Below the pieces are notes generated by a model. The model saw only the letters and a list, made by a program, of their open reading frames with translations, did not search any database and was not told where the DNA came from. A stretch of DNA of 34,870 nucleotides from Pigoraptor vietnamica (Eukaryota; Opisthokonta; Filasterea): assembly GCA_943704525.1 (NCBI GenBank), contig CALSCQ010001200.1, positions 1 to 34,870 of the forward strand, read 5' to 3'. A program made the position numbers and the translations under genes. Positions 20,171-30,900 of the stretch are shown piece by piece; the first letter of the stretch is position 1; the number at the start of each line of letters is the position of its first letter.

Positions 20171-23100
20171 GCACGCACGCACGCACCCACGTACCCACGC
20201 ACGCATTCACACAGACTCGCATACATGCATGAGAGATGGTGAAGCACAAATTCTCACGAATGCCGGGTGTCTGCGCGCGTGCTTCTCCCATGCAGAAATC
20301 CGGCAGCAGATGTCCATTTCTCTCAAAGAGAATATCGTCATACTCGATGAGGCTCACAACATTGAGGATGCCGCGCGCGAGGCCGCCAGTTTCGAGGCAA
20401 ACTATGTGCGTCGCCCTGGGCACCATTGCGTTATTTATTTTCCTCCTTCTTTCCCATTCGAATTTATAAGTGCCTTCTGCACATTACGCCCACTCTCCTT
20501 TATGCTCACGGTCACGCTCTCGGTCGGGCACACTCAGGGGTCTGTGCTGGAAGCGATACAGGACATCAACCGCGTAATTGAGCACGAGGCACTCCCTGCG
20601 AGCCTGCGCCCGCACCACATTCAGCTGCGCGCCGTTCTTATGGCCATCGCGGACGTCATTCGATCGGAGCCGCAGTCGATGGCGGGCGTCGAGTACGAGA
20701 AGATGCGCAAGATATGGACGGGTGCGCAAGCCTGTCCTCTGTTTGCCGCTCTCCTTGCTCGAGTGTCTCTGTCGCAGTTCTCCCTCCGCCACCACTTTAG
20801 GCGGATTCCATGAAATTGTGGCGGCGGCAACATCTGCGCAATGTTAGCGCGCGCCGTTCTGACGGGCACACGGAGACGCACACGCCCCGCCCCACTTTGT
20901 CGGCGGACACGCGTCTCATCCACAATGTCGTTTTGCAGGGCCCGAGGCGGCCGCGACCCTGGCCATCCACAGCCTCGACGAGGACAACGTCAAGAAGCTG
21001 CTGGACGTCCTTCACGACCTGCAGGAGCGCATGAGCAAGATGTTCGAGAAGCGCAGCAAGGCCGACTTTGTCCCCAAGATGGCCGGCCCGACGTCGCAGC
21101 TGCTCACCGGCCTTCTCCTCGTTCTCGACATGCTGTTGGGAAAGTCCGGACGCCACATGGGAGACTACCGGATGGTTCTCCTGAAGGCGGCGGAGACGGT
21201 CGCGCCCCGGTCGCGACGCAACCCCCAGCGCGAGCGCGAGAAGGAGTGGACGCTCACGCTGGCGTTCTGGTGCCTGAACCCTGCCGTCGCCTTCGAGGCC
21301 ATCGGCGGAAGCGCGAGGTCGGTCGTGCTCACGTCCGGCACGCTCTCTCCGATGGGGTCGTTTGCGTCCGAACTCGGCTGCGAATTTCCCATACGGCTTG
21401 AGGCTGCGCATGTCGTGGATCCCTCGCGCGTGTTTGTCGGCGTTCTCGGGTTCGGTCCCGGCGGCCACAGCCTCAATGCCAGCTTCAAAAACGCGGAGAC
21501 ATTCACCTTCCAGGATGGTGGGCGGCGGATCGTGCGATTGCCTGCTGAGTGGGGCGTTTGAATTTGTTGTTACTGCAGACTTTGCCAGTGTGTGAAGTGT
21601 CCACTTTTTCGGCTGGTTTATCGTGCCCCGCTGTGGCGCCTTGCTGACGCGATTTTGCACTCTCTCAGAGGTCGGCGCGGCCCTGCTCTCGATTTGCCAG
21701 CGCGTGCCGAACGGCGTGCTGTGCTTCTTCCCCTCGTACTCGATGCTGGACCGCATATCGCAGCGGTGGAAGAACACGGGGCTCTGGACCGAGATCTCGC
21801 GCTTCAAGGCTGTCTTTGACGAGCGGCGCAACGCAGACAAGGGCGACTTTGAGAGGGCGCTCAAGGAATTTTACGAGTGCGTGCCCACGGGGGCGTTGCT
21901 GCTCGCCGTGTGCCGCGGAAAGGTCAGCGAGGGGCTCGATTTTGCCGACGCAAACGCTCGTGCGGTCGTCACGGTCGGAATTCCCTTTCCGAACATCAAG
22001 GACACTCAGGTGCGTGGAGGTCGCGAGTCTGTGCAGACCTTCGCCATGTACGGTTTGGTGTTTCTTTTTTTTTTTTTGTGTGTGTGTATGTGTGTGTCAC
22101 GCGCTTGAGATCGGGCACATAATGCAATTCCGTTGGTCCCCAGGTGGAGCTGAAGCGCGAGTACAACGACTCGCTGTCGCGGACGCGCGGCCTTCTCACC
22201 GGCGCCGAGTGGTACGAAATCCAGGCGTTTCGCGCCATCAACCAGGCCCTCGGCCGCTGCATCCGGCACCGCAACGACTGGGGCGCCATTCTGATGATCG
22301 AGGAGCGCTTTCGCAACGTCAAGTACCAAAACAGCCTCTCGAAATGGGTGCGCACGAAGATCGTCGCGTACGACAGGTGGGGCGTTGGCGCTGCGTGGCT
22401 CTGCTTTATACTTGTGTTTTGGGGCAGCACCGCATTAATTCTGCTCTAGTTGTTTATTGTCGTATTCATTTCCTTGCTTCAAGTCGGGACCGTTTTCTCG
22501 CCTTTCTTTGTTCGCTGTTTTCTCCGACGACTCAGCCGTCATGTCCGCACAGGTTCGACGCCGCCATGGACTCGCTGGACGGGTTCATCCGGCGCCGTAC
22601 GGAGGCAGACGACGCGCTTTCGACGGCCTCGTCCGCGCCTGCGCCGCCCATGATCGCCCCTGTCGCCCCTGTCGCACCCGCCGTACCCCGGGACAATGTC
22701 CAACCCAAGGGGGACATCGTCCGCGATGCCGCGAAGGAAGCCGTGCGGCACGTACAAACACTCCACTCTTTCTTCAGAGCGGCGACTCCAGCGGGGTCGG
22801 CGCTCGCCCCAACCCCTGCAGCAGCGCCGGAAACCGCGCCGCAGCGAGACATGTGGCCGAGTCCGCCTGCAGTCGCCGTGCAACCACCGCCGGCCCCAGC
22901 ACCGGCAGTAACTGCGCAGGCTGCGTCGACGACGTTGGAGACATCAGCGTCCGTTCCCTTGCAGCCTGCGAACTCTTACCGCTCGCCCACCGACAGCGAA
23001 ATCGAGAATCCGTACCGAAAGAAACGCCGCGCTGTTGAGGTGACGGCCGAAGCGGACGATCCGCCGACGCGCGAAGCGAGCCCTGTGCCCATGGAAATGG

Positions 23101-24013
23101 CGCTCCCGCGCACTCCCTCGCACGCCGTCGGTGTGTTGTCGACGGTGGACTCGCCGCAGCTATTCGACCCCGCGCCCGTGCTGAACCACGGCGGGCAAAA
23201 GGAATCCACGGGGCGGCGCCCCATCGAAATTGGCTACGAATCGGCGGCGGAGGCAACAGTGCCCCGACCACATTTACACGTGGACGGGTTGGCCGGGGGT
23301 CTCGTCGGGGATGTGGGGGCGTACCGGGGCGTCGTCGGGTGCGCGCAATGCGGCCGTGCGTTCGCCCGTTGTTTGGCCGCGGCGCCGAAGGCGGTGCACC
23401 GGCTGAGTGTTTTTGGCGACCTCGTCGCCCGGCACAGTGCGTCGCAGCAGCAGCGTGCCGACTGGGACGGCGACGGCCCGCTGTTCGCGTGGGTGACGCC
23501 CGTCGAGCATGTTTTCGAAGGCGGCGTGTTTGTACGGCACGAGGGGCTCACGGCGGCCGGTCCGCTGGTGCCCAACGCGACGTGGGTCGCGGAGGATCGG
23601 GCGTGCGTCATTCCGCTGACGTGCCCGGTGTGTCCCGGAGAGCGCGTGCTCGGCCTCTACTTTGCCGCCATCGCATCTGTCTCGCGCTTCAAAGACGCCG
23701 AGGGCGCGGTGGGTTCTCCCTTGTTTTTTGTTTTCCTTTTCGCTCCTTCTTATCTTGGGAGGGGTGTGGTGGATGGAGTAGATGGGAGCGATTAGATTCG
23801 CTGTATGCCATGCTGTTTGTGCGAGCCTTTGACGAGAGAAAGCGTTTCACGCAGGTGTGGATCATTCCTGCCGCCGTGTCGTTCATTGAGCGCGACCAAC
23901 CGATCCCAACGAACGAGCGTGTGTCGCAACCGACGCCAAAGCGACGCCGCGTTACGCGCGGGCGTGAGTCTGGCGCTGAGAGGCAGCTGACACGCGTGTT
24001 TGACGAGCGATGA
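18331..24013 (+). CDS. BRIP1: FANCJ/BRIP1 Fe-S DNA helicase, 15 exons
   Basis: Superfamily 2 XPD-like 5'-3' helicase of interstrand crosslink and G-quadruplex repair; 1,279 residues. Exons: 18331-18444, 18539-18809, 18872-19216, 19336-19420, 19528-19551, 19771-19886, 20013-20093, 20296-20405, 20538-20721, 20801-20842, 20939-21517, 21669-22009, 22144-22376, 22553-23708, 23855-24013. Q-motif region [15 protein letters not shown], Walker [10 protein letters not shown] (K53), [15 protein letters not shown], Fe-S cysteines C257, C272, C281 and C320, DEAH at 363-366, [43 protein letters not shown] and [16 protein letters not shown] all match FANCJ rather than RTEL1, XPD or DDX11. A Gln run and Pro/Ala insert lie between motifs I and Ia. 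The C-terminus differs from animal FANCJ: a low-complexity linker then a cysteine-containing domain (about residues 1080-1240). Divergent from eIF3a. Identity secure; small exons 5 and 10 rest on frame and cysteine spacing. Confidence 0.95.
20108..20186. repeat. 79-bp CA tract in FANCJ intron 7
   Basis: Unbroken alternating purine-pyrimidine run, CATGCATGCA then (CA)n then (CGCA)n, filling part of intron 20094-20295. Confidence 0.9.
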
Positions 24014-24359
24014 ACGCCAGTGTAAAAGCGCTAAAATATGGCCGGTCGCGTCTATAGCTCGGCGCCGTAGTGAGTTGTGACACAGACTGATGCTTCCTCG
24101 ACCGCCACGGCGGCAAGCATGCTGCCTTTTCCCCACTCCGTACTGTCCGTGGTGGCATTATTGACGGCTCAGCGGCTGTGCTCCGGCGACACCGGCTGAA
24201 GTCAGCAGTTGAAGTGAATAGCTCGATGTGTAACACATTCATCCAGCTGGCGCCACAACCGTAATCGATCTTCAGTTTTCTGACTTGTACAATACCCTTG
24301 GCCGGGACAGTGTCGAAGCACGCGCAACTCAAGCTGCTCACATACGAGGGCTCTCTGCC

Positions 24360-24395
<36 letters not shown>

Positions 24396-24405
24396 NNNNN
24401 NNNNN

Positions 24406-24446
<41 letters not shown>

Positions 24447-24546
24447 GTAAAGAAGATTACGCAATACGTTGCTCCTATCTCCGTGGTCACGGTGCGCCGA
24501 CGCACGGCTCAGTTTTCGGTTTACTGGCAAAAAGGCTGTGCACATG
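24014..24546. other. Intergenic region containing an assembly gap
   Basis: 533 bp between FANCJ and the oxygenase gene. Apart from the T-run/gap/A-run I see no gene, tRNA or repeat. It may hold the oxygenase promoter in its last 100 bp. Confidence 0.5.
24361..24445. other. T35 - N10 - A40 assembly gap
   Basis: Thirty-five T, ten N and forty A in direct succession. Ten N is a conventional placeholder of unknown true length. The T-to-A change across the gap means either a real long inverted homopolymer or two contigs joined at low-quality homopolymer ends. Confidence 0.9.
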
Positions 24547-26773
24547 GATTCGATTCGGGAGGCGTCGGACAGCGCTGTCGAGAAGGGTGACTGGAAAGAG
24601 CCCAAGGAGTGCGTCGTCGCACAGAGTGGCGATGGGGCCGAAGGCAAGTCCGAGCCAGGCGAAGGGCCATCGACTGTGACGTTGGGGGACGCGCGTGTTA
24701 CCGGGGCCGACGGCGAGTGTAACAGGGCGACCGAACGAGGCGAAGGAAGCCGTGACAAGATCGACATGGGCAAAGGGCGCGGAGACGACAACGAGGGGCA
24801 ATTGTGCGAGGGCGAGGGCGACGAGGGCGACGAGGAGGGCGACGGTAGGGGGGAGCAACGAGGGCGACGAGGGCAAGGGCGAGGGCGAGGGGAGCGACGA
24901 GGGCGGCGAGGGCGAGGGAAGCGACGAGTATGACGAGAGCGACGAGTACGATGAGGGGACGGACGAGTACGCTGAGGAAAGCGACGAAGAGGAAGAGGAG
25001 GAAGCCGATATTCGATCCACCATTACCGTTGGCGACGTGCTGGACGGCGCCTCCATCCTCTCGGATGCGTACGTTGCCTTTCGCAACTACCTGCAGAAGG
25101 CGGGGGACACGTCCGAGTACCGCAACTTTCCCCTGAGCGAGCTGGGGTTCGTCGTGGACGACTATGTGGACGAGTTCAAGTACCCGCGCCTGCGCGACAT
25201 TTGCGAAGGCAACGGCGACGCGAGCTCGAGGAAATCCGACCGCGACAGGGTGTCGTATCACCCCGGGGAGCGCGAATACTCTGGTCACAGGAAGACTGAC
25301 CCGGACCCCTACACCCACGTGTGGTGGTTCGAGGCCGAGCCCTCGGATCCACTGTGCGAGAAAGTGGAAAGCGTCGCGGAATTGCGGCGCCACGGCAAGG
25401 TCACCCTCACCCTTGACGACCTCCGCACGCTCGGGCGCCAGGGCCTCGGCGGCGCGGCGGAGGCATTCCTCTTGTCGCGCCGTGCGCTGCGCAAGGGCCA
25501 CCCCTTCTTTGTTCAAGGCCGCACTCCGCCGGACGAGAAGGTTCCCCCGCTGGAGGTGCTGGCGGGCGGCAAGTGGGTGGCCGTGCCGCTGATAGAGCCC
25601 GGCACGAGAACCACTTTGCGCAACCCGCTGAGCGTCCTCGAGGACCTGTGCGTGGCGGCGCGCGAGGCGCCCTATGGCGATTTGCGCGCGATGAGGACGG
25701 CCGTCGACCCGTCGGTGCGCCTGGCGTTCGAGGTCACCCCGGACATGTTTCGCCTCGAGGGTCCCTTTTGGGACGCGCTGTGCGCCAGCATGCAGGGCGA
25801 TATCGAGGCGACGCTCATGCTCGGGGAACGCGGAATTTCTGTCGTGCCTTACAGGCTGAACGTGTACGGCGAGGGCGGGTTCTTCCATCCGCACGTGGAC
25901 ACGCCCGTGCGCGGCGACATGATAGGGACTGCGGTGGTCGCGCTGCCCGTTAAGCACGAGGGGGGAGCACTCGTGGTCGGCCACGGCGAGCTGGAGGCGG
26001 CATTTTATTCGTCCCGGGCGGCGGAATACACGTCCGGCGCCAAGTGGTGCGCATTTTTCGGAGACTGCGACCACGAGGTCCAGCGGGTCACGTCGGGCGC
26101 CCGCGTGACCGTCACGTTCTCGATTTTTCCGCGCCCCATCGACGCGACGCCGCCGCCGAGCGTCCGCGTCTCGGAATCTTGCCTCACCGTTGCGAGAGAC
26201 GGCGCACAATCCGACGACAGGGCGCCAGCCTTGCGCGAGATCATCGCAGACAGCGCCGCGACGATCGCGCGCAGCCACAAGGGCCACGTCGGCATCCTCC
26301 TCGACCACAAGTACACGCTGGCGGCCCTTGCGGCGGAGCCTGGCGACAGCCTCTGCCTGAAGGGACTGGACGCGACCCTGTACCGCGCGCTTTCGGAAGC
26401 GCGTCGGTCGGACGGGGGGGTGGAAGACGGCCGCGGGCTCTTTCGCCTCACGGTGCTGCCCGTCGTGCAGCGCCAGTTTGAGAACGAGGACGGAGGGTGG
26501 ATTCGGTATTCCAACAACGTGTATCTGTGCACCGAGGCCGCCATTTTGTACGTCGGCGGCGCTTCCCGGCGCGTGAAGCCAGTGCTGCCGTACTCTGAGT
26601 TTTCGGACATTCCGTTTCTCGAGGACGGTCTGTATGACGACCCCGCCCCAAAGGGGACGCACGTGATGGAGCGCACTGAATCCACCAGGTACATGGGGAA
26701 TGAGTACACGGGCAACGTGTACGAAAACCTGTACTTTCGGGGCGCCATCATTGCGACGCTCGCCGACGGCTGA
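24547..26773 (+). CDS. 2-oxoglutarate/Fe(II)-dependent oxygenase, prolyl-hydroxylase-like
   Basis: Probable Fe(II)/2-oxoglutarate dioxygenase acting on protein or small-molecule targets. The catalytic core is clear: YRLNVYGEGGFFHPHVDTP holds the HxD iron ligands (HVD at 25892-25900), the distal His is in DHEVQRVTSGAR (26072-26074), and the Arg nine residues on (26102-26104) would bind 2-oxoglutarate. The C-terminal GNEYTGNVYENLYFRGA block resembles the GNE motif of fungal and protist family members. Before the core is a strongly acidic Gly/Glu/Asp/Ser tract (about 24800-25010). The start is uncertain: the frame carrying the core has no ATG ahead of it, while the ATG at 24547 (MDSIREASDSAVEKGDW) opens a different frame with a similar acidic bias that overlaps within the repeat. 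A small intron, an assembly error in the G-rich tract, or a real break could explain this. No intron elsewhere. Substrate unknown. Confidence 0.75.
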
Positions 26774-27359
26774 TGGATTGAGGGTGGGGAGGAGTGCCGT
26801 AGATATGGGGAGGTTTGGTGAAATATGCTGTTGTTGAACGTCTTTCTGCTGTGCCTTTGGGCGCATGTGTTCGTTTGTGTGTGTGTGTTGTGTGCGTTGT
26901 GCGTGGTTACAATTATTCTTGTGCGTACTCTTGAGCTGTGGCCGAATCACTGCTTTTTGGCTGGGTTGGCTTTTTTTGGACATGCGGCCTGCGCGACCGG
27001 AAGCCCTTCGCGTGCGCCGACTGTTGCGGCTAGTAAACGGTGCTTGTTGCAGCGTGAGATTGTTTGCCTCGGCCGGTTTGTGCGTGAGAGCCCGTCCGTC
27101 CACCTGCCGGCCACTGTGTATATGTCACCTTTGGCAGTCAAGGCCAGGGTTGGGTTGGGTGGGGGGAAGGGGTGGGCAGGAGGGGAGAGGCTGTCGAGAG
27201 ATTGAAAAATACATGTCACAGAGCATCGTTGTCTATACTATTGCAATCGCCACCGCGAGCAAGTGGGGCACAGGGACGGGGCGCGACAGCACAGCCCGCA
27301 CGAAACACCACGGACAATCGCACTTTCGCCCGCTGGCAGACCCCGTCCCCTTCGCACTC
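26774..27359. other. Intergenic region, nothing recognised
   Basis: 586 bp of TG-rich and G-rich sequence after the oxygenase stop. A 126-codon plus-strand frame at 26825-27205 has a hydrophobic start but no family likeness and looks like a chance frame through TG-rich DNA. Confidence 0.4.
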
Positions 27360-27905
27360 TCACGCGCAGACAAACGCCCACGACAGCTGCCGCTCTTTGA
27401 GCCACTGTCCAAACGCGGGATTGCCCTTCTGCGGTTTATCGGCAAATTCGTCCGACGCACGATGGGAATGCAAAAATCGATCGCGGCTTGGAGAGCCCCG
27501 CGAGCGCTGTCTTCGCACAGGCGCGCCAAGTCGAGCGGACGAACGACCAACTCGGCGCCGAGGAGCGCCTCTAGGGCAAAGATGTCGTACGAGGTCGCGT
27601 TGAAGATCTTGAGCCCGGGAAGCTGCGGAGAGCTGTCCAAAATGTCGCCGGCACCACATGAGCTTACGGGTGCACCCCGCGATGTCCCACCATGCATCTG
27701 CTTGAAAAAAGCGCGGGTCCTTCTCCTCGAAAAAAAAAACCGCCGCACAAATTCTAACCGGCACTCGCACATCGGCCCCTCGAGCGCATCGCCGGCATCA
27801 TCGCCGCGCTCCTCGTCACGTTCGAAGGCGCCCGGGCACAAAGCGGAACAGCTCCCACCGCGCATCTACGCAGACACTGCTTCCATTTCCACACCTCGAC
27901 GCGCA
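27360..27905 (-). pseudogene. Decayed 3' copy of the F-box/ankyrin gene
   Basis: Translated pieces match the last roughly 160 residues of the intact ankyrin protein at 32554-34641: RWELFRF, EFVRRF, NATSYDIFALEALLGAELVVRPLDL, RGALQAAIDFCIPI and NPAFGQWLKERQLSWAFVCA against RWELFRF, EFVRWF, DATTYDMYALEAHLGIRLVRRPLNM, RAALQAAIDFRIPI and NPALGRWLQERLLLGAFVLA. DNA similarity is also high (cacaaagcggaacagctccc occurs in both). The copy lacks the F-box and most ankyrin units and is spread over more than one frame, with several breaks. It begins just downstream of the stop of the large F-box gene, in the same orientation. Most likely a truncated duplicate. Confidence 0.75.
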
Positions 27906-27927
27906 AATCTCCGCGCACAAACGACGA

Positions 27928-27954
27928 CTTTGCAGGAATGCCGTGCCTGCAAAG
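27928..27954 (-). terminator. Stem-loop just after the F-box/LRR stop codon
   Basis: CTTTGCAGG and CCTGCAAAG form a perfect 9-bp stem with a 9-nt loop, 23 nt beyond the stop of the 27977-31747 gene. A role in mRNA 3'-end formation is possible but unproven. Confidence 0.35.
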
Positions 27955-27976
27955 AACACACAGCGGGACGCGGCAG

Positions 27977-30900
27977 TCAACAGAGAAGGTCCCTCTCGAA
28001 TTCGTCGAGGGCCACCGCCGACGCCGCCTGCACTTCCACAGCAAGAGTGCTCGGAAACAGCAGGCGGAGGGAGTGCATCGCACAGGTCGCATCGTCGACA
28101 ATGAACGCGCGCTGGCGGCCGTCCAGCGCACACAGCGCGAGGAGCGTCGCCGCACCGACGAAGGCGCCGTGGTTGGCGTATCGCAACGTCTGCTTCCCCG
28201 TCGCCTCCGCGATCAGCAGCCCGCCCCTGGCCACGGCCGCAAGTAGCGAGCGCGCCACGCGAACTTCCGATGCCGCACTCCCCTCAGCCGCGTCAGCCAA
28301 CGACTTTCGCGAGCTCCCGTCGCTCGCAGTTTGTCGGTAGTCGGGCGAAGCGACCCGAGCCGCCAGCGAAAGCAAGTCGACGCTCGCGCGCACTGCACCG
28401 TGCGTCGCCTGCGCCACAATCGCTTCGATGGCCGCGTAAAACGCTCTCAAAGCTGCCGTGCGACTCTTCTTGCTCCGCAGTTCGACAGCGGCCGCACCTT
28501 CGAGCCGCGCTTTCTTTTCCTGCCGTCCCAATTTCGCCGGACGTCCCCTTGAAAATTGCTCGCCAGACGTCTCGATGCCCATCGCCGCCGTTACCGCCAG
28601 GGCGCACAGGGTAGACGGCGCCACCTGGTTCCGATCGGGGCGGCACTTTGCGAAGAGGAGCAACGCTGCCGAGCACGCAACATCCTGCAGAGACGACCGG
28701 TAACTGGCGTCGACGAGCCACAGGCTGCACCGCTCCAGGCACGCGACGCAGTCCCAGAGGGCAGCGTCGACTGCGTCGCCGCCTCCACCGTCCTCACTGG
28801 CCGCCACCAGCTCGCAGACGCCCGACGCGAGCGCGCGGACATGCTTCCCCACGAGCCCCTCGATGGGGGAGGAACGGCGACTGTCCTCGAACCAGTGCAA
28901 ATGTTTCGAAACGGTGTCGGAAGTGTCCGATGCGGCACATTGCGCTCCGCCAGAGGAGCTGCCGCCGAGGCGATTCCAGTCCACGTCGCGCTGGCGTTGA
29001 CGGTTCCGGCGGCAGTACAGCGCGGCCCTCAGAGCAGCAGAGAGGAACGCAAAGCCACCGCCAGCACGGCCGATGGCCTCGCCAATTCCCTCCACCGAAA
29101 ACAGGCTCCGGACGACAGGAGACGGCATGCGAGGGGTGCGCGCAATGTACATTCCCAGCGCGGCAAGGATGTCGCCGTCCACGTTGGCGCCGTTCCCCCC
29201 CTTCTCCAGCAGACTGAAATTGAAGGCGAGAGCGGCGCCCACGGCCAAATCGGGGTCCAGGCGGTGCCGCCTCACGGCGCGCCGAACGAGCAGGGTCCGC
29301 GCAACGTCCGGCCGCAGGGTGCCGCGCGTAATGGCCTCGCGCGGCGGGAAGGGCGGCACCCCCGCAAGAAGCAGCTCCAAGAGCCCGCTGTGGAAACAGC
29401 CCGCATCAGTGGCCCACCGCGACACCCGCCGCGCCACGTCAAACATCAGCCCGGCCGAGAGTAGCGGCGGGGCACCGTGGGGCCCAGCATCCCGAGCGTA
29501 TTGCGCGAGCCTCCCGAGTGGGAGAACCCAAGAGTGCGCATCGCCGCCGCGGAATGGAGTGGAGAGGGAGGCCACAGCACAGTCGAGCAGCATGTCGAGC
29601 GCGCCGGCGGCCACGAGCTCCCGCGCGCAGCCCTCGTCGATGTCCGCCACGGTGGCAAGGAGGTCCATAGGGAGCTCTCTGGAGGGCGCGCGGCGATGGA
29701 AGCAACCGCGGCGACACCCCAGCGCAACCGCCGCGCGGACGGCCGCCGGCACCCACGAGCGATCGTTCCGGATGTTCGAGGCGACGCCGGGGAACACGCC
29801 TATCTTCTTTGGCAATCGGCGCACCCAATAGGGTTCAAAGCGCGCTTCACTCGCGGCCGCTGCTCGCCCGCTTCCGGCGAGAAGCGGAAGGGTCGCACAC
29901 ATATCGAAAATTTCGACCGCGGGAGCCAAGACGTTGTTGTCGTCCGCCCATGTGCCCGCGGCACGGACCGCCGCGAGGGCCATCTCGTCGAGGCGAAGGG
30001 CATCGCGCAACCCTTGCTTGGGGTCCTCCTTCGTGCTGTAGGCGTGTGCCATTGCCTTCAATAGGAGTGAGAGCGCGGCCGCAACGCACGCCGGCGACGT
30101 CGTCGTGTCCAGGCAGGCGCGGGCGGCCCTCACCCATCCCAACACTCGCGAATCCTCGCCGCTCATTGTGCTGGGGCCGACCATCCTTGTCAGCGACACG
30201 AGGCCATCGCGCACCACCGCCTCATCCGTCGGGAAAGTGGCTATGGCGCCGAGCACAGCGTCCGCGTAATTCTGGTCCCCGATGCAATCGCGCTTGGCGC
30301 CGATGGACCACTGGCGCCCAGCGAGCGCGCCACACCCACGACGCTGCACGCGTACGTCTGCGCGCGACTCCTGCATTGCAAAGGCGACGGCGGGGAGCAG
30401 TCCGTGCACGGACCGGTCGTTGCTCCCGCGCACGATCACGCGCGGCACCGTTACGAGCGGCGCCAGCGAGAAAAACTTGTCACTGCGCACAGCCCACCGC
30501 CCGTCGACGGTCACGGCCACAATCGACAGGTTGCGGGCCCACGAGAGGTCGAAGGGGCGGCAGCTGGGAAGAACGAAGTGGACCGAGCTCGATATGCACG
30601 CAAGGCCGTGCCCGCAGATGGGCGCAGTGTGACGGTCACAATACAACGTCCGGTGCGCTTTTCCGTCGCCGTCCTCGTCCTCGTCGTCGTCGTCGTGGCA
30701 TGACGGAAGGGGTCGATTGCACAAGGACAGCGATGAGACCGAAAGACGCGCGAGGTCAAGGGAGGCACCGCCGGAATAGCGCTCGAATTCCTCGTCCCGT
30801 CTGACGGCGCCGGTGAGGAAGCCCGGCCGCGCGCGCAGTGCGACGCGCTGTTCGCTGCGGCGGGAAATTGCGTGAGGTGCTCCCACGCGCACGCACTCGA

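Noticed and set aside
18331-24013. RTEL1, DDX11 or XPD instead of FANCJ
   Set aside because: The HTCV...NRNEEC spacing, [10 protein letters not shown] and [13 protein letters not shown] blocks and the Pro-rich insert after motif I follow FANCJ.
24361-24445. Poly(A) tail of a retroposed gene copy
   Set aside because: T-run and A-run flank an N gap symmetrically; no target-site duplication or coding body attaches to either run.
24698-27103. 801-codon minus-strand open frame
   Set aside because: Antisense of the oxygenase; composition is Arg/His/Val-rich and no domain is seen.
26825-27205. Small membrane-like protein on the plus strand
   Set aside because: Hydrophobic start comes from TG-rich DNA; no homology, no splice or promoter support.
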